In this document: positions 35,146 through 44,305 of the stretch, in pieces
Position numbering within the stretch: the first letter of the stretch is position 1
How the letters are laid out: each line of letters begins with the position of its first letter
NCBI RefSeq assembly: GCF_007830545.1
Contig: NZ_VLLF01000010.1
Coordinates: forward strand, 124,001-188,000
Direction: 5' to 3'
DNA from: Roseibium hamelinense
GTDB lineage: Bacteria > Pseudomonadota > Alphaproteobacteria > Rhizobiales > Stappiaceae
Length of the DNA stretch: 64,000 nucleotides
Notes under the pieces: generated by a model
The model's database searches: none
What the model saw: the letters and a program-made list of their open reading frames with translations, nothing else
Told to the model about the DNA's origin: nothing
Made by a program: the position numbers and the translations under genes

Positions 35146-35170
35146 AAAAAGCGCATCTCGTGCGCTTTTT
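35146..35170 (+). terminator. Terminator after the cupin gene
   Basis: AAAAAGCGCA (35,146-35,155) pairs with TGCGCTTTTT (35,161-35,170) around a TCTCG loop. The A-tract and T-tract make it possibly bidirectional. Confidence 0.75.
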
Positions 35171-35206
35171 CTGGACATACGATTTACCCTTGGCTAGAAA
35201 AAGCAC

Positions 35207-36769
35207 ATGAGCAAAACGAACAAGGAAATCGAGCTGAAGCTCGACATCTCACCCGACGTCCTGGAGCGCGTGAAAAAGAGCGCGTCTTACGAGGGGTTCA
35301 CGGCCGGCCGGGCCTCGACCAAGACGCTACAATCGATCTATTTCGACACGCCGGACCAAGCCCTTCGCGATGCCAAAATCTCACTGCGGGTCCGTAAGAT
35401 TGGACGAAGCTGGGTGCAGACGGCAAAGGTTGGAACCGGAATGAACGGTCCGCTGTCCAGCCCGATAGAAGCTGAACACCCTGTGAAAGGCGCGCAGCTC
35501 GATTTTTCGGTGATTGAAGACCCGGAAGTGGTTGAGGTTCTAACAAGAGCGATCGCCGACAAGCCGCTCGCGCCATGTTTTGAGACAGTGCTTAAGCGGA
35601 CGACACGCATCTTAACCGCCAAATCTGACGGAACCCAAATAGAGGTCGCCTTCGACAGCGGGGAAGTGAAGGCAGGTCAGAGATCAACACCATTGGCCGA
35701 GATCGAGCTCGAGCTAAAAAGCGGGACAACAGCTCCCCTTTTCGTTGCAGCCCGAGAAATTATCGGTCAGGAACCGTTCCGCTTTTCCAACTACAGTAAG
35801 GCAGAACGGGGTTTCCGCTTTGCCGGCGGCGAAGTCGACGACGTCAAACTTCCAAAACTTGCGCAAGAGGTCGGGTTGTTTGCAGATGAAACGGTAGAAC
35901 TGGCCTACCGTGAGATCTTGCGCTCTTGCCTTTCTCAAATTGCGCATAACAGGATTGTCATGCTGGAAAGCGGCGACCCGGAAGGACCGCATCAGCTGCG
36001 CGTTGGTCTGCGTAGATTGCGCAGTGCGTTCCGGATGTTCAAACCCGTGCTCAATCCGGTTTCGCTGGAAAAGCTGGACAAGACCGCTCAATCGCTTGCA
36101 GGCGAGGCCGGAGAGCTGCGCGATCTCGACGTTCTGACTGAAGAAATCGTTGCCCCCTTGTCGCAACACGCGCCTCCGGGATTAAAGCTGGATGCGCTGC
36201 TGGATCACATGAATGTGGTTCGCGAAGATTGCCGTGCTGCCCTGCAAACTCATATGGCCGCGCCTGACATCAATGGGTTCCTGTTCGATTTGGCAGCTTA
36301 CACGGAAACCCGTGGCTGGCTGGATCCGGAAAACTTCGACCAGACGGCATTGCTCGCGCAGTCGGTTCGCAATTTTTCCAAAGTCGCGCTTCATAGGCGC
36401 TGGAAGAAAGCTGCAAAATATGGTGCGCGGATTGACGACCTCACCATTCCAGAACGCCACGACATGCGTAAGGCGCTGAAAAAACTCCGCTATGGCGTAG
36501 AGTTTTTTGGCAGCTTGTATCCCGCTTCAGAGATTAAACCCTTCCTGAAACGCATGAAGAAGCTGCAAGATGTTTTCGGATATCTGAACGATGTCGCAAT
36601 GGCCGAAAAGCTGCTGGTTCTACCGGCGCCTAAGAAGACTTCGGGCACCGGCATCCATCAGGCCGTGGGCTTTGTGATCGGTTGGCACGAGGCGCAGGCC
36701 CATGCCATGTGGTCACACGCGAAGGAATACTGGAAAGATACCAAAAAAACCAAGCGTTTCTGGGAATAG
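35207..36769 (+). CDS. CYTH-CHAD domain protein (inorganic triphosphatase-like)
   Basis: A 520-residue two-domain protein. The N-terminal CYTH (triphosphate tunnel) domain starts with the signature KEIELKLD (ExExK) and includes the paired acidic and basic strands SLRVRKIG and AEIELELKSG. The C-terminal CHAD domain (from about residue 240) has the conserved His/Arg helices PEGPHQLRVGLRRLRSAF and RHDMRKALKKLRYG. Bacterial CYTH proteins such as YgiF hydrolyse inorganic triphosphate, and CHAD domains bind polyphosphate. It converges with phnF but does not appear linked to it. Confidence 0.92.
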   Translation: MSKTNKEIELKLDISPDVLERVKKSASYEGFTAGRASTKTLQSIYFDTPDQALRDAKISLRVRKIGRSWVQTAKVGTGMNGPLSSPIEAEHPVKGAQLDFSVIEDPEVVEVLTRAIADKPLAPCFETVLKRTTRILTAKSDGTQIEVAFDSGEVKAGQRSTPLAEIELELKSGTTAPLFVAAREIIGQEPFRFSNYSKAERGFRFAGGEVDDVKLPKLAQEVGLFADETVELAYREILRSCLSQIAHNRIVMLESGDPEGPHQLRVGLRRLRSAFRMFKPVLNPVSLEKLDKTAQSLAGEAGELRDLDVLTEEIVAPLSQHAPPGLKLDALLDHMNVVREDCRAALQTHMAAPDINGFLFDLAAYTETRGWLDPENFDQTALLAQSVRNFSKVALHRRWKKAAKYGARIDDLTIPERHDMRKALKKLRYGVEFFGSLYPASEIKPFLKRMKKLQDVFGYLNDVAMAEKLLVLPAPKKTSGTGIHQAVGFVIGWHEAQAHAMWSHAKEYWKDTKKTKRFWE

Positions 36770-36804
36770 ACCGCGCTTTAGTCCAGGACTTCAATGACGT
36801 CGCT

Positions 36805-37563
36805 TCAGCTGTCGACAACAAGCTGGATGCGGCCCGGCACCATGCGTGCCCGGGTGTGTTGAACCGGACGCCCGTCAGGATCAACATTGACGCTTTCCAC
36901 GACCAGCACGGGGTCTCCGGGTTCAATTTCAAGGTACTGAGCATCGCCGCTTTGAGCCCGCTCCGCACTGATGCGGCTTTCTTTGCGCCGATAATCCGGG
37001 ACACCCGCCTTTTCAAGCGTTTTGGTGATTGAGCCCGTTTTCTCGTAATCGGCTACGAACGTCGGAAACCGATCTTTTACAAGCCAGCTTGTCGCGATGA
37101 TCATGGGCAGATTGTCGGCGACCCTAAGCGCTTCAATACGAATCAGATTCGTGCCTTCTGGAACATTCAGAAGTCGCGCCAGCTTGCTGGTCGCAGCTTC
37201 TTCCGCCGAGGCGATCAAACGACCGTCCGGCGACAGATTTTGCCCAGATACAATATCGGAAAAGCGAGTTCTCGCACCAATTGGATAGTCCATGGGCGCT
37301 GCGGCAACAAATGTGCCCCGCCCTTGGTCAGCACGCAAAATCCCTTCGCCGCTTAACTCCGAAATGGCCCGGCGGACAGTATGCCGGTTAACACCGAAAC
37401 GCTCGGCAATCTCAGCTTCAGTCGGCAACCGGCTGCCGGTTTCAAAAGTGCCGGAAGCGATCTCAGATTTCAGCCATTCGCTGATTTGTCGCCAGATGGC
37501 GATCCCTGCGCCACGATCAAGATTTACACGGCCTGTCATACAAATCTCATCGAACCTGTACAT
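36805..37563 (-). CDS. phnF: Phosphonate regulon repressor PhnF (GntR/HutC family)
   Basis: A GntR-type transcription factor of 252 residues (244 if it begins at ATG 37,539). The N-terminal winged helix reads RLPTEAEIAERFGVNRHTVRRAISELSGEGILRADQGRGTFV. The C-terminal UTRA ligand domain follows, ending in PVQHTRARMVPGRIQLVV. It is divergent from phnG, and a perfect palindrome lies between the genes, so it probably represses the C-P lyase operon and itself. Confidence 0.9.
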   Translation of the reverse strand: MYRFDEICMTGRVNLDRGAGIAIWRQISEWLKSEIASGTFETGSRLPTEAEIAERFGVNRHTVRRAISELSGEGILRADQGRGTFVAAAPMDYPIGARTRFSDIVSGQNLSPDGRLIASAEEAATSKLARLLNVPEGTNLIRIEALRVADNLPMIIATSWLVKDRFPTFVADYEKTGSITKTLEKAGVPDYRRKESRISAERAQSGDAQYLEIEPGDPVLVVESVNVDPDGRPVQHTRARMVPGRIQLVVDS

Positions 37564-37584
37564 GTTGGAGTCAATATCAAAATT

Positions 37585-37602
37585 TGTCTATACAAATAGA
37601 CA
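37585..37602. promoter_or_regulatory. Probable PhnF operator
   Basis: TGTCTAT (37,585-37,591) and ATAGACA (37,596-37,602) form a perfect 7-bp inverted repeat around ACAA, located between the divergent phnF and phnG starts. GntR/HutC regulators typically bind palindromes of the GTCTA-TAGAC kind. Confidence 0.6.
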
Positions 37603-37659
37603 TATTTGGACTAAAATGCCCTACCCATATCGGTTCACCGCACCCACGAGGCCGAGACT

Positions 37660-38136
37660 ATGAACCATCCATCACCCGCAGAGAACGCGGGCGGTTCCGC
37701 GCCGAACCGCCAACAGGTCATGGCAATTTTGGCCGCGGCTTCTCCGGAAGATCTCTCAAAGTTCAAAACCGCGCTGTCTTTCCCAACGGATTTCGACATC
37801 ATCCGTCAGCCGGAAACCGGCCTGGTTATGATCCGGGGCAGGGCCGGCGGCACCGGAGCCGAGTTCAACCTCGGTGAAGTTACGGTAACGCGCTGCGTCG
37901 TACGGATCAGCTCTGGCGAGACCGGCTCATCCTATTGCCTCGGGCGTCACAAGCAGAAAGCGCTGGATGCGGCTTTATTCGATGCCCTTTGGCAAAACCC
38001 CACGCATCGTAGTGCCGTCGAAGAGAAGGTGATTGCCGCGCTCAAACATAAGCAGGACCAGGCGAAAGCGGACGTAGCGGCCGAGACCGAAGCGACGAAG
38101 GTCGACTTTTTTACCATGGTACGGGGAGACAATTGA
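37660..38136 (+). CDS. phnG: C-P lyase complex subunit PhnG
   Basis: A 158-residue subunit of the carbon-phosphorus lyase core complex (PhnGHIJ), which with PhnI makes the ribose 1-phosphonate triphosphate intermediate. Recognisable segments are RQQVMAILAAASPEDL, the basic GEVTVTRCVVRI and GSSYCLGRHKQKALDAALFDAL. First gene of the operon; its stop overlaps phnH by 4 bases (ATGA). GAGG lies upstream of the start. Confidence 0.93.
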   Translation: MNHPSPAENAGGSAPNRQQVMAILAAASPEDLSKFKTALSFPTDFDIIRQPETGLVMIRGRAGGTGAEFNLGEVTVTRCVVRISSGETGSSYCLGRHKQKALDAALFDALWQNPTHRSAVEEKVIAALKHKQDQAKADVAAETEATKVDFFTMVRGDN

Positions 38137-38774
38137 TGAGCTTGGAGACACGGCAGGCTCCGGCCGGTTCCAATGCGGTGCTGGCAGCGGGTTTCAGCGA
38201 CCCCGTACATGACGCCCAACGTTGTTTTCGTGCGCTCATGAACGCCATGGCTCAGCCGGGAAAGAGGCAAACCTACGACGCCTCGCAGTTGAAACCGCCT
38301 GTGCCATTAACGCCTATGGGCGCTGCGCTGGCGCTGACCTTATTCGACTACGATACGGCGATCTGGCTTGATCCCGGGCTTGCACGTTCACTGGACGTAC
38401 TGGCCTTTTTAAGGTTTCACACCTCGGCCCCGATTGTGTCGACACCTGTCGAGGCTTCATTCGCTATAGTTAGCGATCCAGCTCAAATGTCAGCACTTAG
38501 CAATTTCAACCAGGGGTCTGCTGACTACCCAGACAGATCTACGACCGTCATTCTACTGAACCAGACATTTAGCACGGATGAGCATGTGGAGCTGTCAGGT
38601 CCAGGATTAAAAGAACCGGAAAGCTTCTCTTCCACACCCGTGCCAAATGGCTTCTGGCGGCAAGTACAAGCAAACAACGCCCAGTATCCAAGGGGAGTAG
38701 ACCTCGTCTTTGCAGGCACTGACAAAATCGCCGCCCTGCCTCGTTCAACGCGTATCAGCCCGAAAGGAGCCTGA
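38133..38774 (+). CDS. phnH: C-P lyase complex subunit PhnH
   Basis: A 213-residue structural subunit of the C-P lyase core complex. The family pattern FSDPVHDAQRCFRALMNAMAQPGKR is seen as GFSDPVHDAQRCFRALMNAM near the N-terminus. Later segments are ALALTLFDYDTAIWLD and the GADY-like end FNQGSADYPDRSTTVIL. Starts inside phnG and ends 2 bases before phnI, consistent with one transcript. Confidence 0.93.
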   Translation: MMSLETRQAPAGSNAVLAAGFSDPVHDAQRCFRALMNAMAQPGKRQTYDASQLKPPVPLTPMGAALALTLFDYDTAIWLDPGLARSLDVLAFLRFHTSAPIVSTPVEASFAIVSDPAQMSALSNFNQGSADYPDRSTTVILLNQTFSTDEHVELSGPGLKEPESFSSTPVPNGFWRQVQANNAQYPRGVDLVFAGTDKIAALPRSTRISPKGA

Positions 38775-38776
38775 AG

Positions 38777-39898
38777 ATGTATGTGGCCGTCAAAGGTGGC
38801 GAGGAAGCCATTTCGAATGCACACCAACTTCTGGCAAAAAGACGCCGGGGCGATACGAGCGTGCCCGCACTCACCGTCGACCAGATCGCAGAACAGCTGT
38901 CGCTGGCTGTTGCCCGCGTTATGGGCGAGGGATCCCTTTATGATGAAGGCTTGGCCGCGCTTGCCATAAAACAAGCCCGTGGAGATCTCATTGAGGCTGC
39001 ATTTCTGATGCGCGCCTACCGGACGACCCTGCCGCGCCTCGGCTACAGCCAACCCCTGGACACGGGGCGCATGTATATCGAGCGCCGGATTTCGGCCACC
39101 TATAAAGACCTGCCGGGTGGCCAGGTACTGGGCCCGACCTTCGACTACAGCCACCGGCTCCTGGATTTTGCACTGGCGGCTGACGCCGAAGGCTTGCCAG
39201 AAGCAGTAGCACGGCGGGTCAGTACCCCGGCAAGCATGCCACGCGTAACCGATCTTCTTGGAGATGAGGGCTTGATTGAGCCTGACCCGGCCCGCTCTGC
39301 AGATGCCGCGGTCAGCGACTTGACCCGCGAGCCGCTGTCCTTCCCGGCTGACCGCGACTTGCGGCTGCAAAACCTTGCCAGAGGCGACGAGGGTTTTCTT
39401 CTCGCACTCGCCTATTCTTCACAGCGCGGCTATGCGCGCACGCATCCGTTCACCGGCGAAATTCGCTATGGCGCTGTTGAAGTCGAGTTTTTCGCAGAAG
39501 AACTAGGTTTTGCGATCACGCTCGGCACCATCAAGGTCACCGAATGCCAAATGGTCAATCAATTCTCCGGATCGGCCAAGGCAGCCCCGACGTTTACGCG
39601 CGGTTACGGACTGGTCTTCGGCCAGGTCGAACGCAAGGCAATGGCAATGTCCATGGTTGATCGGGCCATGCGTTGGGAAGAACTGGGTGAAGAGCTGACA
39701 GCCCCGGTTCAAGATCATGAATTCGTGCTGTCCCATTCCGACAATATCCAGGCGACCGGATTTGTAGAACACCTGAAGCTGCCGCATTACGTCGACTTTC
39801 AGGCGGAACTCGATCTTATACGCAAGCTGCGGGCCGAATGGCTCGAGGCCCAAGGAGCCGTAGATCCGGCAAATGGCAAAAAGGAGGCTGCAGAATGA
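38777..39898 (+). CDS. phnI: C-P lyase complex subunit PhnI
   Basis: A 373-residue nucleosidase subunit; in E. coli PhnI with PhnGHL attaches the phosphonate to the ribose of ATP, releasing adenine. Conserved runs include MYVAVKGGEEAI at the start, SQPLDTGRMYIERRISATYKDLPGGQVLGPTFDY and the EHLKLPHYVDFQAELDL C-terminus. Length is normal. The stop overlaps phnJ (ATGA). Confidence 0.95.
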   Translation: MYVAVKGGEEAISNAHQLLAKRRRGDTSVPALTVDQIAEQLSLAVARVMGEGSLYDEGLAALAIKQARGDLIEAAFLMRAYRTTLPRLGYSQPLDTGRMYIERRISATYKDLPGGQVLGPTFDYSHRLLDFALAADAEGLPEAVARRVSTPASMPRVTDLLGDEGLIEPDPARSADAAVSDLTREPLSFPADRDLRLQNLARGDEGFLLALAYSSQRGYARTHPFTGEIRYGAVEVEFFAEELGFAITLGTIKVTECQMVNQFSGSAKAAPTFTRGYGLVFGQVERKAMAMSMVDRAMRWEELGEELTAPVQDHEFVLSHSDNIQATGFVEHLKLPHYVDFQAELDLIRKLRAEWLEAQGAVDPANGKKEAAE

Positions 39899-40830
39899 CG
39901 TACGCACCTCAAACACCATCGGAAAGTGCCTATAATTTCGCCTATCTCGATGAACAGACAAAACGCATGATCCGCAGGGCGTTGCTGAAAGGCATCGCGA
40001 TCCCAGGCTATCAGGTGCCATTTGCTTCCCGCGAAATGCCCATGCCGTATGGCTGGGGTACGGGAGGCGTCCAAGTGACCGCATCGATCATCGGCAAAGA
40101 TGACTGCCTGAAAATGATCGACCAAGGATCCGACGACACCACAAACGCAGTCTCTCTGCGCGGCTTTTTTAAAAAGACTGCAGGGGTGGCTACCACATTC
40201 GAGACGGCTGATGCCTCCATCATTCAGACCCGGCACCGAATTCCGGAAAAACCTCTACGCGAAGATCAGGTCATCGTGTTCCAGGTTCCAATTCCCGAAC
40301 CCCTTAGGTTTCTGGAGCCGCGCGAAACGGAAACCCGGAAAATGCACGGATTGGAAGACTATGGCCTTATGCACGTGAAGCTTTACGAAGACATCGCGAA
40401 AAACGGTCATATAGCAACAACTTACGCCTATCCGGTGAAGGTCAATGGACGATACGTTATGGATCCGTCGCCAACGCCCAAATTCGATAATCCCAAGATT
40501 GACCGAATGCCGGCGCTGCAGCTCTACGGCGCCGGCCGCGAGCAACGCGTCTATGCCGTACCGCCGTATACAGATGTCAAAAGCCTCGACTTTGAAGACT
40601 ATCCATTCGAGGTGCAAAGCTTCGACAAACCTTGCGGTCTGTGTAGTGCGGAGGGCGTGTATCTGGACGAGGTCATTCTCGATGACCATGGAGGGCGCAT
40701 GTTCGTCTGCTCGGACACGAACCACTGCGAGGAACGGCGGGCGCAAGGCCTCACGGGCCCTATGGCTGCAGCCCCCACCGCCGCCCAGCTGTCCGACGGC
40801 AACGAACCAAAACCGGAGACCCGGACATGA
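39895..40830 (+). CDS. phnJ: C-P lyase PhnJ (radical SAM subunit)
   Basis: The 311-residue catalytic subunit that cleaves the C-P bond using a 4Fe-4S cluster and S-adenosylmethionine. The C-terminus carries the four conserved Cys in C-x2-C-x21-C-x5-C spacing (CGLC, then CSDTNHC). The N-terminal FAYLDEQTKRMIRRALLKGIAIPG and PYGWGTGGVQVTASIIG are typical. ATG 39,895 overlaps the phnI stop; an in-frame upstream ATG inside phnI is ignored. Overlaps phnK by 4 bases. Confidence 0.95.
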   Translation: MTYAPQTPSESAYNFAYLDEQTKRMIRRALLKGIAIPGYQVPFASREMPMPYGWGTGGVQVTASIIGKDDCLKMIDQGSDDTTNAVSLRGFFKKTAGVATTFETADASIIQTRHRIPEKPLREDQVIVFQVPIPEPLRFLEPRETETRKMHGLEDYGLMHVKLYEDIAKNGHIATTYAYPVKVNGRYVMDPSPTPKFDNPKIDRMPALQLYGAGREQRVYAVPPYTDVKSLDFEDYPFEVQSFDKPCGLCSAEGVYLDEVILDDHGGRMFVCSDTNHCEERRAQGLTGPMAAAPTAAQLSDGNEPKPETRT

Positions 40831-41615
40831 GCCTGTTTTCAAGTGATAATGCGCTCCTTCAAGTCCACGGGGTCACAAAGTATTATGGAAGCCGCATAGG
40901 CTGCAAAAATGTCTCCTTTGATCTCTGGCCCGGCGAAGTTCTTGCAATTGTTGGCGAAAGCGGGTCGGGAAAAACAACCCTGCTGAACTGTATGTCAACA
41001 CACCTTGCGCCGACCGCAGGCGCAATCGAATACCGCATGCGCGACGGATCGATGCGCAATCTCTATCAATTGTCCGAAGCTGAGAGACGGCTTCTGATGC
41101 GGACCGACTGGGGGTTTGTCCACCAAAATGCAGCCGACGGACTGCGTATGACGGTTTCCGCCGGCGCTAATGTCGGCGAACGCCTGATGGCTGTCGGTGA
41201 TCGCCACTATGGCCGGATACGCGAGACGGCTAACGACTGGCTCGGACGGGTAGAAATCACCTCAGACCGCATCGATGACGATCCGCGCAGTTTTTCGGGC
41301 GGCATGCGCCAACGGCTGCAAATCGCGCGCAACCTGGTAACGCAGCCACGGCTGGTCTTCATGGACGAGCCGACCGGCGGACTCGATGTCTCAGTTCAAG
41401 CACGTCTTCTCGATTTGTTGCGACGTCTCGTTTCGGAGTTGGGACTTTCCGTGGTCATCGTCACACATGACCTGGCTGTGGCGCGGCTGTTGTCACACCG
41501 GATTATGGTAATGCGCCAGGGCCATGTCATCGAAACCGGTCTGACCGATCAGGTCCTGGATGACCCACGCGAGCCCTATACCCAGCTGCTTGTCTCTTCG
41601 ATTCTGCAAGTGTAA
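40827..41615 (+). CDS. phnK: C-P lyase ABC-type protein PhnK
   Basis: A 262-residue ATP-binding-cassette protein that docks on the C-P lyase core. Walker A GESGSGKTT, signature FSGGMRQRLQIARNL, Walker B LVFMDEPTGGLD. Similar in look to dipeptide-transport ATPases, but its place between phnJ and phnL identifies it. No transporter permease is near. Confidence 0.93.
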   Translation: MSLFSSDNALLQVHGVTKYYGSRIGCKNVSFDLWPGEVLAIVGESGSGKTTLLNCMSTHLAPTAGAIEYRMRDGSMRNLYQLSEAERRLLMRTDWGFVHQNAADGLRMTVSAGANVGERLMAVGDRHYGRIRETANDWLGRVEITSDRIDDDPRSFSGGMRQRLQIARNLVTQPRLVFMDEPTGGLDVSVQARLLDLLRRLVSELGLSVVIVTHDLAVARLLSHRIMVMRQGHVIETGLTDQVLDDPREPYTQLLVSSILQV

Positions 41616-41624
41616 GGACACAAA

Positions 41625-42326
41625 ATGCCTGTCCGTCTTTATCTCAATGCCGTTGGCAAGACTTTCACCATGCACTTGCAGGGTGGCACTCAAATCCCGG
41701 TAGTGTCGAATGTCGAGTTTTCGGTCAGCGCCGGTGAATGTGTTGTTCTCGGTGGCCCATCCGGCGCGGGCAAGAGCTCAATATTGAAAATGATATATGG
41801 CAACTATCGGTGCGACACCGGCCAGATCCTGGTGACGATCGCAGATGACATCGTCAACATCGCCGGTGCAGAGCCTCGGAGAGTTCTGGTGCTGCGTCAA
41901 AACACCATCGGTTATGTGAGTCAGTTCTTGCGCGTTATTCCAAGGGTTTCGGCGCTAGAGGTTGTCGCCGAGCCGCTTGTCGTACAAGGGTCGAGCGAGG
42001 CAGTCGCGCTTGATGAAGCCCGCACCCTGCTCGCCAGGCTCAACGTGCCAGAGCGGCTTTGGGGTCTGCCCCCGGCAACATTTTCCGGCGGAGAACAACA
42101 GCGAGTGAATATCGCAAGAGGTTTTATCGGGCGTTATCCGCTTTTGCTGCTGGACGAACCAACTGCATCTTTGGATGCGGCCAACCGGCGTGTTGTCGTG
42201 CAATTGGTCGAGGAAAAGAAAACGGCAGGTGTCGCCATACTCGGCATCCTGCACGACCAAGATGTGCGCGACGAGATCGCCGACCGGATCTTGGACGTCA
42301 CAAATTATCGGGCGGACGCTGCCTAA
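41625..42326 (+). CDS. phnL: C-P lyase ABC-type protein PhnL
   Basis: A 233-residue ABC-type ATPase. Walker A GGPSGAGKSS, signature [15 protein letters not shown], Walker B LLLLDEPTASLD. With PhnGHI it takes part in forming the ribosyl-phosphonate intermediate. It starts 9 bases after phnK. A 96-base gap separates it from the DUF1045 gene. Confidence 0.93.
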   Translation: MPVRLYLNAVGKTFTMHLQGGTQIPVVSNVEFSVSAGECVVLGGPSGAGKSSILKMIYGNYRCDTGQILVTIADDIVNIAGAEPRRVLVLRQNTIGYVSQFLRVIPRVSALEVVAEPLVVQGSSEAVALDEARTLLARLNVPERLWGLPPATFSGGEQQRVNIARGFIGRYPLLLLDEPTASLDAANRRVVVQLVEEKKTAGVAILGILHDQDVRDEIADRILDVTNYRADAA

Positions 42327-42422
42327 ATCGCTTAAATGGGGAAAGCGTCACAGGATCGACACGCCTGAGGCTTACCCGGCTAGGCAGTCTTCCACCCCCC
42401 TCGAAACAGCACTGGCCGGACC

Positions 42423-43160
42423 ATGCGCTACGCAATTTATTTTGCAACTGAACGTTCAGCCCCTTTGATGGAGTTGGGCAATGCATGGCTAGGCCGCGAC
42501 CCTTTTAACGGGAAATCGATCCGGCAACCCCACATTGAAGGGTTTTCACACGCTGAAATCGAAAAAATGACCAGCAATCCAAGCCGTTACGGATTTCACG
42601 GGACCTTAAAAGCCCCGTTTGAACTTGAAGTCGGTCAGACCGAGGCGGCCTTGGCCCAGGCATGCCGGGACTTTGCATCTCGGATCACGCCGTTTGAGCT
42701 CAAGGCGCTGACCGTGTCAGAAATCGGTGGTTTTTTGGCACTCGTTCCGGCCGGGGATGAAGCGGAACTTTCCGCCTTTGCGTCAAGTTGCGTCCGCTAT
42801 TTCGAACCCTTTCGTGCTCCGCTTTCGGAAGAAGACCTAATCCGACGCAGGCAGAGCACCTTGACCAAGGCCCAGGACAAAAATCTTGTCCAGTGGGGCT
42901 ACCCTTACATTTTCGATGAGTTCCGGTTCCACATGACGCTAAGCAATAAGATCGAGCACGACAATGATCGGGCGGATTTGAAGATGGCCGCTCTCCGTCA
43001 TTTTGACAGCGTTCTGGCTGGGCCAGTGCCGGTCACGAGCTTCGGCCTCTACTTTGAAGAAAACCGGGGCGCTCCTTTTCGAGTTCACACCATTTTTCAA
43101 TTGACCGGCGCGGACATGCCATCCGTCGCCGCACAGCAGCTGTTCGAGGAGCAGGCATGA
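42423..43160 (+). CDS. DUF1045 / 2H-phosphoesterase protein of the phn operon
   Basis: A 245-residue protein of the DUF1045 phosphonate-metabolism family. Two HxT-type motifs place it in the 2H phosphoesterase superfamily: FHGTLKAPFEL near residue 60 and FHMTLSNKI near 178. 2H enzymes act on cyclic phosphates. Since no phnP is present, it may open the 5-phosphoribosyl 1,2-cyclic phosphate made by PhnJ; this is inference. Its stop overlaps phnM by 4 bases. Confidence 0.85.
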   Translation: MRYAIYFATERSAPLMELGNAWLGRDPFNGKSIRQPHIEGFSHAEIEKMTSNPSRYGFHGTLKAPFELEVGQTEAALAQACRDFASRITPFELKALTVSEIGGFLALVPAGDEAELSAFASSCVRYFEPFRAPLSEEDLIRRRQSTLTKAQDKNLVQWGYPYIFDEFRFHMTLSNKIEHDNDRADLKMAALRHFDSVLAGPVPVTSFGLYFEENRGAPFRVHTIFQLTGADMPSVAAQQLFEEQA

Positions 43161-44305
43161 GCGCTAATCCGACACATTTTATGAATGCGCGTCTGGTTTT
43201 GCCGGATGAGATCGTGAACGGGTCGGTTGTTTGCGACCGAGACGGGCTAATCAGCGACCTGGACAGCGGCAGCCCAAGTACCGGCGGCCATGACTGCGAC
43301 GGCGACTACCTAATCCCGGGGCTGGTCGAGCTGCACACGGACCATCTCGAAGTCCACTATGCGCCTCGCCCGAAAGTGCATTGGAATCCCGTTTCTGCGG
43401 TTCAAGCCCATGACGCGCAGATCGCATGCGCGGGGATCACCACGGTATTCGATGCCTTGCGTGTTGGCATGGATGAAGATGCCGATCTGCGTTACCAGGA
43501 TATGCGCCTGCTGGCGGACGCCATTGAAACCGGCCAGACTGAAAACCGTCTGCGGGCGGACCATTTCATCCATTTGCGCTGCGAAGTGTCCGCGCCAGAT
43601 GTTCTTCAGGCCTTTACGGTCTTTGAAGACGATGACCGGGTCCGTCTGATCTCGCTCATGGATCACACACCCGGCCAACGCCAATTCGTATCCTTGCACT
43701 CTTTCAGGGCTTATTACCAAGGCAAAAAAGGCTTCTCCGACGCTGAAATGGACGCTTTCATCATTGAGCGCCAGCAACGTGCAGACAAAAACGCGCCGGA
43801 AAATCGCAAAAAGATCGCAGCTCACGCCAAGGACCGTGGCATCTCGATCGCCAGTCATGATGACGCGACCATCATTCATGTCGATGAAGCGATCGCGCTG
43901 GATACGAAAATTGCTGAGTTTCCAACCACTCTGGAAGCGGCAAAGGCATCGCGTGGTGCCGGTATGGCGGTCTTGATGGGCGCTCCCAATGTCGTGCGCG
44001 GTGGCTCGCATTCCGGCAATGTGTCAGCCCGTGAACTCGCAGAAAACGGGTGTCTTGACGTTCTATCCTCCGACTATGTGCCCGTCTCACTGGTGCAGGC
44101 TGCATTCCAGCTCGCCGAAGAAGTCGACAGCATTTCCTTGCCGCAAGCTATTTCCAAAGTGACTTCCATTCCGGCCGAAGCCATTGGTCTGAATGACCGC
44201 GGCAAACTGGAAATCGGCCGCCGCGCCGATCTCGTGCAGGTGAAGATGGTTGACGCCATTCCGATCGTGCGGGGAGTTTGGCGCGAAGGACGGCGTGTTG
44301 CCTGA
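43157..44305 (+). CDS. phnM: Alpha-D-ribose 1-methylphosphonate 5-triphosphate diphosphatase PhnM
   Basis: A 382-residue amidohydrolase-superfamily enzyme that removes pyrophosphate from the triphosphate intermediate of the C-P lyase pathway. Metal-binding features are LVELHTDHLEVH at the start of the barrel, the HLRCEVS strand and DHTPGQRQF. The later HDDATIIHVDEA and LSSDYVP contribute further ligands. The C-terminal KLEIGRRADLV is typical. Length and order match known PhnM. Confidence 0.94.
   Translation: MSANPTHFMNARLVLPDEIVNGSVVCDRDGLISDLDSGSPSTGGHDCDGDYLIPGLVELHTDHLEVHYAPRPKVHWNPVSAVQAHDAQIACAGITTVFDALRVGMDEDADLRYQDMRLLADAIETGQTENRLRADHFIHLRCEVSAPDVLQAFTVFEDDDRVRLISLMDHTPGQRQFVSLHSFRAYYQGKKGFSDAEMDAFIIERQQRADKNAPENRKKIAAHAKDRGISIASHDDATIIHVDEAIALDTKIAEFPTTLEAAKASRGAGMAVLMGAPNVVRGGSHSGNVSARELAENGCLDVLSSDYVPVSLVQAAFQLAEEVDSISLPQAISKVTSIPAEAIGLNDRGKLEIGRRADLVQVKMVDAIPIVRGVWREGRRVA

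Noticed and set aside
40827..42326. Dipeptide-type ABC importer ATPases
   Set aside because: Although similar in motif, their position in the phn operon without permeases identifies them as PhnK and PhnL.
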